The notes: generated by a model from the sequence alone, not told the origin. Shown: positions 1-6,832, counted from the stretch's first letter. The stretch: 8,937 nt of DNA from a bacterium (GCA_030604505.1 JAUVVT010000045.1:1-8937), one strand, 5' to 3'. Numbers and translations are program-made.

Positions 1-629
1 AGATTATCACCGCTGTTCTCTTTTCAATTGAATACATTCTGCGTTTTTGGGCTGCTGAAAAAAAGTTGAAATATGTTTTCAGTTTAATGAGTTTTATCGA
101 CCTGCTTGCTATTATGCCATCGGTATTTGCTTATGGAGATTTGAGATTTCTAAGAGTCTTCAGAGTCTTCAGAATATTCAGATTTACCCGATTTTTTGAA
201 CACCATAAATTCTTTTTTGGGGAAATAACAAATACCCATCTTCATATTGTAAGAATTGCGTTTGTAATTATAGCAGTTATTTTTGTGGATGCAGGATTGA
301 TATATAATATCGAAGGAAAAGCCAATCCCGAAATGTTTCCATCATTTTTTGATGCTGTATATTTTTCTATCGTTACGATAACCACCGTCGGTTTTGGTGA
401 TATTACACCGATTTCCTTCTATGGAAAACTGGCTACTCTGTTTATTATTATACTTGGAATAATCCTTATTCCATGGAATGTTGGTAACCTGATAAAAGAA
501 ACAATTTTAGGAAGCAAAATGAAGGTCATCTGCAAACAATGCGGTCTGACATTCCACGACAAGGATGCCGTTCATTGTAAACACTGCGGAAGTATCATCT
601 ATCAGGAAATTGAAGGAAGCGGAAGATAA
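1..629 (+). CDS. voltage-gated potassium-type ion channel with C-terminal zinc ribbon (5' end outside window)
   Basis: The reading frame is open from base 3, so the gene starts before the window; 208 residues are visible. In order they show the end of S2 (EYILRFW, about 10-16), S3 with FIDLL (about 25-44), and an S4 voltage sensor with six arginines spaced exactly three apart (residues 48, 51, 54, 57, 60, 63). S5 follows (about 81-103), then a pore loop with the potassium selectivity filter TVGFGD (128-133; bases 384-401) and S6 (about 142-164). The filter and S4 place it in the six-helix voltage-gated cation channel superfamily in the inner membrane, most likely passing K+. After S6 there is no cyclic-nucleotide or RCK domain. 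Instead a short tail carries CKQC and CKHC (cysteines 177, 180, 192, 195), a probable four-cysteine zinc ribbon. A TTG at 66 is an internal leucine codon, not the start, because S2 lies upstream in frame. The gene ends with TAA and converges on the beta-helix gene. Confidence 0.9.
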   Translation, partial: IITAVLFSIEYILRFWAAEKKLKYVFSLMSFIDLLAIMPSVFAYGDLRFLRVFRVFRIFRFTRFFEHHKFFFGEITNTHLHIVRIAFVIIAVIFVDAGLIYNIEGKANPEMFPSFFDAVYFSIVTITTVGFGDITPISFYGKLATLFIIILGIILIPWNVGNLIKETILGSKMKVICKQCGLTFHDKDAVHCKHCGSIIYQEIEGSGR

Positions 630-729
630 TAACTGTCTTTGAAAAATTCAATTTTTAATAATGTAGAAACAGAACACTATTCTGTCCTTATAGTCAATAA
701 TAACAATATAATGGCGGGATTTTTAAAAG

Positions 730-758
730 TAACAAAGCGGATATTGCCGTATTTGTTA
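730..758. terminator. candidate terminator hairpin between convergent genes
   Basis: TAACAAA (730-736) pairs perfectly with TTTGTTA (752-758). Inside it CGG (738-740) pairs with CCG (747-749), around a six-base loop. The + strand continues into T-rich sequence (TTAATTATTTTC) and the - strand into CTTTTAAAAA. Its place between the ends of two convergent genes suits a bidirectional terminator. The stem is A/T-rich and interrupted, so the call is tentative. A second small stem, ACAGAA/TTCTGT with a CACTA loop (669-685), lies nearer the channel gene. The rest of 630-850 shows no gene. Confidence 0.35.
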
Positions 759-850
759 TTAATTATTTTCATATTTTTAATTTTCCATTTCCCAATTAAT
801 ATCAAAAATATTTATTGAATTTACATTCCTTATTGCAAATTCCCTATTGG

Positions 851-2326
851 CTATTTTTTATTGCTGCCCGAATAATTATTTTCGATATATGCCGAACCGG
901 GTGCAATTTCAACCTTCCCGACGAAAAGGTTTCCGACTATCATATTGTTTTTACCCTTCGTAAGTTTGAGCGCAGTACTGCCTTTTGCATCCGTTCTGTA
1001 ATCAAGAACCATACATCCGGAAACACGCACAAACTCCGCATCATCGAGAAAGATACCGCAGCTGTCATAATTGAAGACCGAGCAATTTGTAATATTAAAC
1101 CTTTTGCAGTGGTCGAGGATTATCCCTCCGCGTTTGTCTATGGGATTTTTGATAAGAAGACCGCTCAGTATGCAGTCCGTGCAATTGCGGAAAAGCAAGC
1201 CCCGAACGCTGTCGTATGTTTTGTAGGTTGGATTGCGGTCAAATACATTATTAGCAATAATAATGTCCGAACAGTCTTTAACCAGAATATCGCGCGAGTA
1301 TCCTTTCCATATTGTATTGCCGGTTATGGTGATGCCGCGTGCACGCAGAAGGTCTATATTCACAGCAACATCACTCAACACATTATCTGCAATAGTAAAA
1401 TTTTTCATTTTCTGTTCATTTTCACCGGGAGGTCCGATAAATCGTATGTTTGCCGAATTTGGAGCGAGATGAGTGTGCTGGAGAGTACAGCCGATAATTG
1501 CTCCTTCACCAAAAGAATTTCCATCAGAGATATCTATCAATAAGTTAGCTGTGGGCGGACCTTTTACGTCCATATTCCCCTCAATATCACATCCGCTGAT
1601 TTGCAGATTCCTTATGTTTCCCGGACGTGCAACGATACCCCCCATTCCGTTATAGCTGATATGACAGTTCGTAATATTGATTTGATGAAGATTAACATGG
1701 TCGAGAAATACACCAATACCGCGATTTTGATATAAATGACATTCAGATATAGTAACATTGCGGTTTCTTTCAGTAAGATGAATGGCATAAAGTGTATGAC
1801 GTATAAGCAGGCGGGTAAAGGTCGCCTGCATTGTCTTGGTTATCTCGATGCCGACCGCTTCGGGATGCTCACCGACGATTTCCAATCCATCCAGTAAAGG
1901 CATGCGCTGCCGCTCCCAAACATTATTCTTAAAAGAGGTTGGGTCTGCCGTGCCTTCGTGAGTGCCGATAATCTTGAAAACAGGACCTCCTCCTGTCATT
2001 ATAATTTTTGCTGTCCCGTCGCCCCTGATAGATATTGGACCAATACGGTCAAGCTCGATTAATACAGATTTTGTAATACGGTATGTTCTGCGTGGAAAAT
2101 ATATATTTCCAATCCGGGAATCGACCGCACGCTGAATCGCTTCAGTATCATCCGCTGTACCATCGCCAATTGCTCCGAAGTCAAGGACAGTTTTTATTGA
2201 TATTTTTTTTAATTCCTCCTTTTCGTTGCCCGCTCCATTTATTCCCGCAAAACTTAAATGACCAAACAGTGTTATTAAAATACAAACAGTCAAAAATATA
2301 CATATATATTTATTATTCATCCGCAT
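851..2326 (-). CDS. secreted pectate-lyase-superfamily parallel beta-helix protein
   Basis: This is a 491-residue exported protein. Residues 1-27 form a Sec signal peptide: charged MRMNNK, a hydrophobic core, and a likely cut after SFA (27). Residues 49-64 read DFGAIGDGTADDTEAI, the hallmark N-terminal motif of the pectate-lyase-3 / glycoside-hydrolase-28-like superfamily. From about 145 to the end come repeated beta-helix rungs such as VTISECHLYQN (191-201), INITNCHISYN (216-226), LQISGC (241-246), ITITGNTIW (332-340), FNITNCSVF (410-418) and VRVSGC (433-438). The fold is therefore clear, but lyase, hydrolase, epimerase or pure binding activity cannot be told apart from it. It is the last gene of the minus-strand block, 13 nt after the kinase stop. 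GGAGG (2337-2333) sits 6 nt before the ATG at 2326 and favours that start over the ATG at 2320. Inferred role: extracytoplasmic attack on, or binding of, a glycan whose sugar feeds the upstream enzymes. Confidence 0.85.
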   Translation of the reverse strand: MRMNNKYICIFLTVCILITLFGHLSFAGINGAGNEKEELKKISIKTVLDFGAIGDGTADDTEAIQRAVDSRIGNIYFPRRTYRITKSVLIELDRIGPISIRGDGTAKIIMTGGGPVFKIIGTHEGTADPTSFKNNVWERQRMPLLDGLEIVGEHPEAVGIEITKTMQATFTRLLIRHTLYAIHLTERNRNVTISECHLYQNRGIGVFLDHVNLHQINITNCHISYNGMGGIVARPGNIRNLQISGCDIEGNMDVKGPPTANLLIDISDGNSFGEGAIIGCTLQHTHLAPNSANIRFIGPPGENEQKMKNFTIADNVLSDVAVNIDLLRARGITITGNTIWKGYSRDILVKDCSDIIIANNVFDRNPTYKTYDSVRGLLFRNCTDCILSGLLIKNPIDKRGGIILDHCKRFNITNCSVFNYDSCGIFLDDAEFVRVSGCMVLDYRTDAKGSTALKLTKGKNNMIVGNLFVGKVEIAPGSAYIENNYSGSNKK

Positions 2327-2339
2327 TATTCACCTCCAA

Positions 2340-3848
2340 TTAAAATATATCCTCAGTTAGCTTTTTAACTGCTTTATGCATCTTTTTATATTTTTCAAGC
2401 TTTTCTCTGTAGATGTTATGTCTTTCTTTATTCGGCTCAAAAACCTTATCTATTTTAATCAGTTGTTCTGCTGCATCCTTTGTGCTGTCATAAACACCCG
2501 TTGCAGTCCCTGCAAGTATAGCCGCACCAAGACTCCCTGCCTCGAATACCTTTGGTCTGGCAAACGGCACGCCTAATATATCGGCTTCTATCTGAATCCA
2601 TTTATCAGATTTCGCACCGCCCCCGGTCGGACGGTATTCATCAATTTTTAAACCGGCTTGTTCTGCCAGCTGGACACTTTCGGCAAAATAATAGGTTGTA
2701 CCCTCCATCAGTGCCCTGAGTAAATCCCATCGGGAGGTCTCGAGTCTTAATCCAAAAATCGTTCCGGGGGTTTTTGAATCAAACCACGGTGAACCGGTAG
2801 GCGCAAAATTTGGAAGAACATACAAATCCGTTGGCTCATCCGGAATCTGTTTAATCAAATCTTTATAAACATCGATACCCTTTTTGGCGGCAATCTTTTT
2901 CTCCAGTGCGGAAAACTCATCCCTGAACCATTTGAGAAGAGAACCGCCTGTCATATTATAGATAAAGGTAACGTACTGTCCGTCAACTACGTGATGTTCA
3001 AGACTCAAATTATTTTTATAAAATATTTCTTTGTCCGGTTTTTCAGCAAATGTCGGCGTAATACAGATAAATGTACCAATCCCGTAAACCGCCTGTCCCG
3101 AGCTGATTACACCGGCACCAAGAGCTGTGCAGCATTGGTCGTGGCCACCGGTTACGCAGCGGACGCCTTTCTTTAGACCAAGCTCGTCCGCCATTTTATC
3201 AGAAATAGTGCCGATATCTATGCCCGAACTCGCAGGGCGGGGAAGTTTCTCCGCTGACAAACCGGCAGCAGTTATCAGCTTATCAGACCATGCCTCATTT
3301 TCCAAATCAAAAAGAAGTGTTCTATTTGCCAGACTGAAGTCGATAACAGGTTCTGCACCCAGCAGAAAAAAAACAAGGTCGTGCCACGTAAGAAAATATT
3401 GTGCATTATTATAAATCTCAGCTCTGTTATTTTTATACCAGATTAGTTTGGGAGCTGAAAAAAATACACCCGGTCTGTTGCCGGTAATATAATAAATCTC
3501 CTTTTCACCCCCCTTATCGATAAATTGTGAAACATACTCACTCCCTCGTTCATCAAACCCCATAATTGCAGTGCCCAGAATTTTTCTGTCGCCGGAGACC
3601 GGCGTCATGGCTTCCCCACAGGATGAAATGCTCAATGCAGTAATAGGGTCTTCGCCTGTTTGTGAAGCAGCAGTACTTATAACATCCTTGACCTTTTCCC
3701 AGACCTCATGACTATCAAACTCAATCCATCCTTGACGCGGACGAAGAAGGTCATATTCCCGGTATGCCTCGGTAATTACAATTCCTTCCACAGAAAATAC
3801 CGCAGCCTTACATCCCGTAGTACCCACATCTAAACCTAAAAGACTCAT
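2340..3848 (-). CDS. FGGY-family carbohydrate kinase (xylulokinase/fuculokinase-like)
   Basis: This is a 502-residue cytoplasmic sugar kinase of full family length. The N-terminal half opens with the phosphate-binding motif LDVGTTGCKA (6-15). The likely catalytic base is D237 in GGHDQ (234-238). The C-terminal ATPase half carries TGGGAKSDKW (408-417) followed by QIEADILGVPF, which matches the FGGY second signature, and then EAGSLGAAILAG (436-447). The family phosphorylates ketoses or polyols with ATP; overall it looks most like the xylulokinase/fuculokinase branch, but the substrate cannot be assigned. The ATG at 3848 is preceded by GGGAGGG (3862-3856) at 7 nt. The gene lies 20 nt after the isomerase stop and 13 nt before the beta-helix gene, whose Shine-Dalgarno region abuts this stop codon, so translation is probably coupled. 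Inferred job: phosphorylating the ketose made by the isomerase, so that the aldolase can split it. Confidence 0.93.
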   Translation of the reverse strand: MSLLGLDVGTTGCKAAVFSVEGIVITEAYREYDLLRPRQGWIEFDSHEVWEKVKDVISTAASQTGEDPITALSISSCGEAMTPVSGDRKILGTAIMGFDERGSEYVSQFIDKGGEKEIYYITGNRPGVFFSAPKLIWYKNNRAEIYNNAQYFLTWHDLVFFLLGAEPVIDFSLANRTLLFDLENEAWSDKLITAAGLSAEKLPRPASSGIDIGTISDKMADELGLKKGVRCVTGGHDQCCTALGAGVISSGQAVYGIGTFICITPTFAEKPDKEIFYKNNLSLEHHVVDGQYVTFIYNMTGGSLLKWFRDEFSALEKKIAAKKGIDVYKDLIKQIPDEPTDLYVLPNFAPTGSPWFDSKTPGTIFGLRLETSRWDLLRALMEGTTYYFAESVQLAEQAGLKIDEYRPTGGGAKSDKWIQIEADILGVPFARPKVFEAGSLGAAILAGTATGVYDSTKDAAEQLIKIDKVFEPNKERHNIYREKLEKYKKMHKAVKKLTEDIF

Positions 3849-3868
3849 ATTTTATCCCTCCCATGTTT

Positions 3869-5251
3869 TTAGGGAAACACACATTTTATTGCGGTTATTT
3901 CGCAAAACGCCTCCAGATACTTCGACAAATGTTCTCCGTAGCCGAGCACACCATATTCATTATTCCAGTGTTCAAGCAAAACATCAGAATCACCATCATA
4001 TCTAAAAAATGCGTGGGGCCAGAAAGGAATATTGCATTCTTTTCGTTTCTTTTCAATCTCTTCAGTAGAGGGTTCAAAAACCTCTCCCGGAACAACAATC
4101 ATTTCAAACTCCCCATTTACACGCCCTAGTCGGGCAAGACATCCTTTACCTGATTTGCAGACCAAATCAACCGACAGCCCGCCCGCCTCACCCTCGGTGG
4201 GAATACCGTGCTCGGCAAACCTTGCGGGTCCCACATCACATGCAAGAGACGGCGGACACGCACCATCACCGATAATCTTTATTTCTCTGTTCTTTTTGTC
4301 AATATGCTGAAGGTCACCATAATAAACCGGCTCGGTTCCCATTTTCTGTAAAAGAAGGGTAGAAAGTGCGGTGTTAAAATCGCTCAGTGTAGATGTTGCC
4401 CAACCATCGTTTAACATCATGCTCTGTGCAAAGCAGGTAGCTGAATAATTATCAGCAAGACCCGGAAAAGATTGTATAGTATACCAATCCCAGTTTTCCC
4501 TTTCTACGTACTTCTTAATCGCCAGATAAAGACGGATAGACTTCTCATTGACTTCATTTTCCTCGGGTTCTTTACCGAAAAGCTTTTTAATCTTTGGCAT
4601 AACCGCATCAATTTCGTTCTTCGAAATTTCCTGTGCCATCTGAATAAGTTCAGTAGTGTCGCGCGAGTCAATATCCACGCCGAAACGACACATCCACTGT
4701 GAAGGATCAGCCACTCCGCACGACTGCCCCATACCTCTGCCCCCGAATACACCTATCGTGGAAAAGTTAAGCCAGTCTTTAACATAAGCGGCATGCACAT
4801 ACGAGAGAATACGCTGTATGGTTTCTATATCATCCGATGACCCATATACAAAACGATGCGGCACCCCTATCTCCATCAGTGACCCGTGCAGTACAAACCC
4901 TCCAACGGGACGCCACCCCTGAGAACCATCATGAGTCCAGATAAGCACGTCTTTTCCCGTCATAGCATAATCTCTTATCGCAGCAAGCAAGTGAGCCGCC
5001 CATACCCATGTCCCACAGAAAAGTATCACACTGCTGACCTCTTCATTTTGCTTCATTGCCTTAAAGGCATCACGAGTCTCCTGCTTGGACGAAATAACAA
5101 CATCCCACTCGACAAGCTTCAATCCATTCTTTATTAATGCCTTCTTTGACTTTTTTATAAGCCCGTCGTCTACCCATGGCTCTCCTATTGGGTCCAGAAG
5201 CCCATCCTTATGAACACCATAAACAATAAATCCTGTTGTCACCTGTTCCAT
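3869..5251 (-). CDS. L-fucose/L-arabinose isomerase-family sugar isomerase
   Basis: This is a 460-residue cytoplasmic protein. Its overall pattern fits the shorter FucI/AraA-related isomerases (COG2407-like), which interconvert aldoses and ketoses using a divalent metal. The N-terminal half has Rossmann-like alternation, with VILFCGTWVWAAHLL (75-89) and the glycine-rich STIGVFGGRGMG (164-175). The C-terminal half has the metal-site region SDFNTALSTLL (290-300), where D291 is the likely metal ligand, and WPHAFF (411-416), where H413 is the likely second one. Many relatives carry an acidic residue two positions before the aspartate (C-E-x-D), whereas this protein reads T-L-S-D (288-291); that comparison is from memory. 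The ATG at 5251 has a strong AGGAGGGAG (5265-5257) 5 nt upstream. It precedes the kinase by 20 nt and follows the aldolase after a 264-nt gap. The substrate is unknown; a deoxyhexose or pentose is plausible from context. Confidence 0.85.
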   Translation of the reverse strand: MEQVTTGFIVYGVHKDGLLDPIGEPWVDDGLIKKSKKALIKNGLKLVEWDVVISSKQETRDAFKAMKQNEEVSSVILFCGTWVWAAHLLAAIRDYAMTGKDVLIWTHDGSQGWRPVGGFVLHGSLMEIGVPHRFVYGSSDDIETIQRILSYVHAAYVKDWLNFSTIGVFGGRGMGQSCGVADPSQWMCRFGVDIDSRDTTELIQMAQEISKNEIDAVMPKIKKLFGKEPEENEVNEKSIRLYLAIKKYVERENWDWYTIQSFPGLADNYSATCFAQSMMLNDGWATSTLSDFNTALSTLLLQKMGTEPVYYGDLQHIDKKNREIKIIGDGACPPSLACDVGPARFAEHGIPTEGEAGGLSVDLVCKSGKGCLARLGRVNGEFEMIVVPGEVFEPSTEEIEKKRKECNIPFWPHAFFRYDGDSDVLLEHWNNEYGVLGYGEHLSKYLEAFCEITAIKCVFP

Positions 5252-5329
5252 AATTTCTCCCTCCTGTTAAATCTTTTAACTCCCATTGCAGCATAATGTT
5301 TATAATAGTTAATTTTAATACCAAATTAA

Positions 5330-5440
5330 ATTTCCCCAGTACAACTAATCCTCCTTTACTAAAGAGCTATTTCTCCTCTACTAAAATTATGCCAATTGCC
5401 ATTTCCCTTTTTATTAAAGGGGGGATTAAAGGGGATTCCA
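5330..5440. repeat. degenerate G/C-block interspersed repeat inside the operon
   Basis: The spacer between the aldolase and isomerase genes contains alternating C-blocks and G-blocks joined by TTTA/TAAA. Examples are CTTTACTAAAG, a perfect 5-bp stem near 5353-5363, and CCCTTT-TTATT-AAAGGG (5405-5421). Two direct copies of GGGGATT follow (5421-5427 and 5431-5437). The style resembles short palindromic repeats with CCCCTTTA/TAAAGGGG ends that are scattered in many environmental bacterial genomes; that resemblance is from memory and inferential. It lies within a transcribed spacer, so it may fold in the mRNA. No gene is seen in 5252-5515. Confidence 0.45.
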
Positions 5441-5515
5441 ACTTGTCGTTGAAGAAAAGGTTTACATTTAATAGTATAAACAAACGTAAAGACGAATGAC
5501 ATTCACCCTTGTCGG

Positions 5516-6412
5516 CTATATCATTCCCAGCTCGTTTTTCATTACATCTTTAACCGCCTCATACACAGCATCCTGTGCTTTATCCGTACTGCCGCTTTCC
5601 TCAAGGATTTTTACGTATGGCTGTCTGATATTTGTTCCTATATTTATCTTTGCGATACCGTTTCTTATCGCCTCCTGTATATATTTTGGCTGTATTCCGG
5701 AACCCCCGTGTAGCACCAGCGGAATACCAAGGGCAGCATTAATCTCTTTAAGACGCTCTATATCAAGACGTGCCGGCACCTTCTTTTGATTTTTAAAAAC
5801 ACCGGAAACAGCACCGTGAATATTGCCAATCGCAACAGAAAGCCAGTCCACACCGGTCTCCAATACAAATCTCTTTGCCTGGTTTACATCGGTAAAACCC
5901 TTTCCCGAACTAAAAAGTTCATTGTATGGTGGGAGGGGACCCGCTTCGTGACCCAATACGGCACCGAGCTCCGCCTCTATAGGAACTCCACCTTTGTGCG
6001 TAATATCACAAGCTCGGGAAGTAGCTTCTATATTTTCTTTTAGAGACAAACGCGACCCGTCAACCATCAGAGACTCATAACCCGAATCCAATGCCTTCTT
6101 TAAATCATCCAGAAAATCAACACGTTGTCCATCCTCATCGATGACCGGTATATGGTCAAGATGCAGTCTCGTATGTTCAACTGATGAATGCAGACGGTAT
6201 TCCTCTGCAACTGCTTCCAGACTCCGTGCCCCAAATTTAATCCATTCAAGACGTGCCACCTGTATCAGTCCAAATTTTCCTGTGTCTTTTAATGCCTGAA
6301 TAATAGGTGCGACCATCGGAAGAAAAGGAATATTGAATGCCGGCACAACAATCCTTGACCTGTAAGCAGATAAAATAATCTCTTCTGTATTTTTATTGCT
6401 TATTTCTAACAT
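5516..6412 (-). CDS. class II (FbaA/GatY-type) ketose-phosphate aldolase
   Basis: This is a 298-residue zinc-dependent class II aldolase with a TIM-barrel fold, acting in the cytoplasm. Visible family motifs are PAFNIPF (24-30), HLDH (84-87; D86 is the catalytic acid and H87 a zinc ligand), LMVDGSRLSLKENI (115-128), IEAELG (145-150), AIGNIHG (194-200; H199 a zinc ligand), LVLHGGSGI (232-240; H235 a zinc ligand) and KINIGTN (255-261). All core residues are present, so it should be active. Family members split ketose 1-phosphates or 1,6-bisphosphates into DHAP and an aldehyde. Beside the isomerase and kinase it probably performs the final cleavage. After HLDH it carries about ten extra residues (IPVIDEDGQRVDF, 88-100) compared with common FbaA/GatY proteins. 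The ATG at 6412 lacks a clear Shine-Dalgarno site (upstream is GATAAAAGTTT), unlike the three genes after it. The start is placed because PAFN falls at the usual distance from the N-terminus. Confidence 0.92.
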   Translation of the reverse strand: MLEISNKNTEEIILSAYRSRIVVPAFNIPFLPMVAPIIQALKDTGKFGLIQVARLEWIKFGARSLEAVAEEYRLHSSVEHTRLHLDHIPVIDEDGQRVDFLDDLKKALDSGYESLMVDGSRLSLKENIEATSRACDITHKGGVPIEAELGAVLGHEAGPLPPYNELFSSGKGFTDVNQAKRFVLETGVDWLSVAIGNIHGAVSGVFKNQKKVPARLDIERLKEINAALGIPLVLHGGSGIQPKYIQEAIRNGIAKINIGTNIRQPYVKILEESGSTDKAQDAVYEAVKDVMKNELGMI

Positions 6413-6449
6413 AAACTTTTATCTTTTACAAGTACCAAAAATTTGCGAT

Positions 6450-6478
6450 ATTAAATAAAAAATATATTTTAGGGGCAA
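6450..6478 (-). promoter_or_regulatory. candidate sigma-70-type promoter for the aldolase operon
   Basis: On the minus strand TTGCCC (6478-6473; four of six to TTGACA) and TTTAAT (6455-6450; five of six to TATAAT) are separated by exactly 17 nt. They lie about 40-65 nt upstream of the aldolase start. The -35 element overlaps the 16-bp palindrome, so anything binding the palindrome could affect it. In such AT-rich sequence chance matches are common, hence the low confidence. Confidence 0.3.
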
Positions 6479-6490
6479 TTCGCGAATTGC
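6475..6490. repeat. perfect 16-bp palindrome GCAATTCGCGAATTGC
   Basis: The sequence is identical to its own reverse complement over 16 bases. On the left it is extended by AGGG, but on the right it runs straight into ATATAT, so the outer arm is one-sided. It looks like a truncated copy of a longer AGGGGCAATT.../...AATTGCCCCT interspersed palindrome (inference from memory). It could also serve as a dimer-binding operator for the adjacent operon. Confidence 0.65.
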
Positions 6491-6499
6491 ATATATAAC

Positions 6500-6519
6500 T
6501 TCCAAGTGTTAAAAATATA
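6500..6519. repeat. near-identical 20-mer, copy 1
   Basis: TTCCAAGTGTTAAAAATATA resembles the copy at 6683-6702, with about 18 aligned identities, two single-base gaps and one substitution. It lies some 90 nt upstream of the aldolase start. It could be one of a pair of regulator sites or one end of an inserted segment. Confidence 0.4.
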
Positions 6520-6580
6520 GCTTATTATTTATAGTATGTCAATAAAAATCAAAAATTATTTTTACACAATTTAATCCTTT

Positions 6581-6664
6581 TTCGTGCCCTTCGTGTTTAA
6601 GTTATTTTGCTATGTTTAGCTGTGTGTTGGTGTTGTCACCAACACACTCTTCATGTAATTCGTG
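6581..6664. repeat. TTCGTG-motif repeat region interrupted by a hairpin
   Basis: TTCGTG occurs at 6581-6586, 6590-6595 and 6659-6664. Runs of TTCGTG motifs ending in TTCGTGGCTAAT are a familiar non-coding interspersed repeat in environmental bacterial genomes (from memory, not checked). Between the second and third copies lies an unrelated perfect hairpin (6622-6647), suggesting one element nested in another. Confidence 0.4.
6622..6647. repeat. perfect 11-bp-stem hairpin with TTGT loop
   Basis: GTGTGTTGGTG (6622-6632) pairs without mismatch with CACCAACACAC (6637-6647) around TTGT. No T-run follows on either strand, so it is not a standard intrinsic terminator. It could be a mobile hairpin repeat or an mRNA-leader structure of the ceramidase-like gene, about 190 nt upstream of its start. 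Confidence 0.75.
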
Positions 6665-6682
6665 GCTAATATATTTGATTTT

Positions 6683-6702
6683 TTCCAAAGTGTTAGAATA
6701 TA
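6683..6702. repeat. near-identical 20-mer, copy 2
   Basis: TTCCAAAGTGTTAGAATATA is the partner of the 20-mer at 6500-6519, in the same orientation. It lies about 130 nt upstream of the ceramidase-like gene. The pair brackets the TTCGTG/hairpin segment. Confidence 0.4.
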
Positions 6703-6822
6703 AAATAAAAGATTTTGGAAATAAAAAAGTTTTTATTAAATTTAAATTGAATATTTTCCCTGTGTCTATGCAGTAGAAAAAAAATTAAATAAAAACACAG
6801 CTTAATTTTTAATTAAAATATT

Positions 6823-6827
6823 GGAGG
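6823..6827 (+). promoter_or_regulatory. Shine-Dalgarno GGAGG that fixes the ceramidase-like start
   Basis: GGAGG is followed by TTAAA and then ATG at 6833, an ideal 5-nt spacing. An in-frame TTG at 6821 overlaps this site and would place the ribosome-binding site inside the coding region, so the ATG at 6833 is the better start. Confidence 0.85.
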
Positions 6828-6832
6828 TTAAA

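Larger units (their letters stand above)
6413..6832. other. divergent intergenic region, no gene
   Basis: This strongly AT-rich 420-nt space separates the divergently transcribed aldolase operon and ceramidase-like gene. I see no convincing coding frame. It holds a perfect 16-bp palindrome, a candidate promoter for the operon, two near-identical 20-mers, TTCGTG motifs flanking a perfect hairpin, and an A/T palindrome TTTTAATTAAAA (6807-6818) just before the ceramidase Shine-Dalgarno. No convincing promoter could be placed for the + strand gene. Confidence 0.7.

Noticed and set aside
815..1543. Long + strand open frame (242 codons) opposite the beta-helix gene
   Set aside because: It lies mostly antisense to a gene with a signal peptide, a family motif and beta-helix rungs. 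Its product shows no recognisable domain and it has no Shine-Dalgarno site.
4504..4752. Second minus-strand frame inside the isomerase gene
   Set aside because: It is a shifted-frame shadow within a well-supported gene; the product is basic and low in recognisable features.
5330..5440. The G/C-block repeats as a CRISPR array
   Set aside because: The units differ in length and sequence and there are no regular spacers.
6622..6647. The perfect hairpin as an intrinsic terminator or attenuator
   Set aside because: No T-run follows on either strand, and it lies between divergent genes where no transcript is expected to end.
6413..6820. A riboswitch or small RNA gene in the divergent region
   Set aside because: No known riboswitch core could be recognised; the dyads are simple hairpins in AT-rich sequence.
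6821..6832. TTG at 6821 as the start of the ceramidase-like gene
   Set aside because: It overlaps the GGAGG ribosome-binding site, which is ideally spaced for the ATG at 6833.
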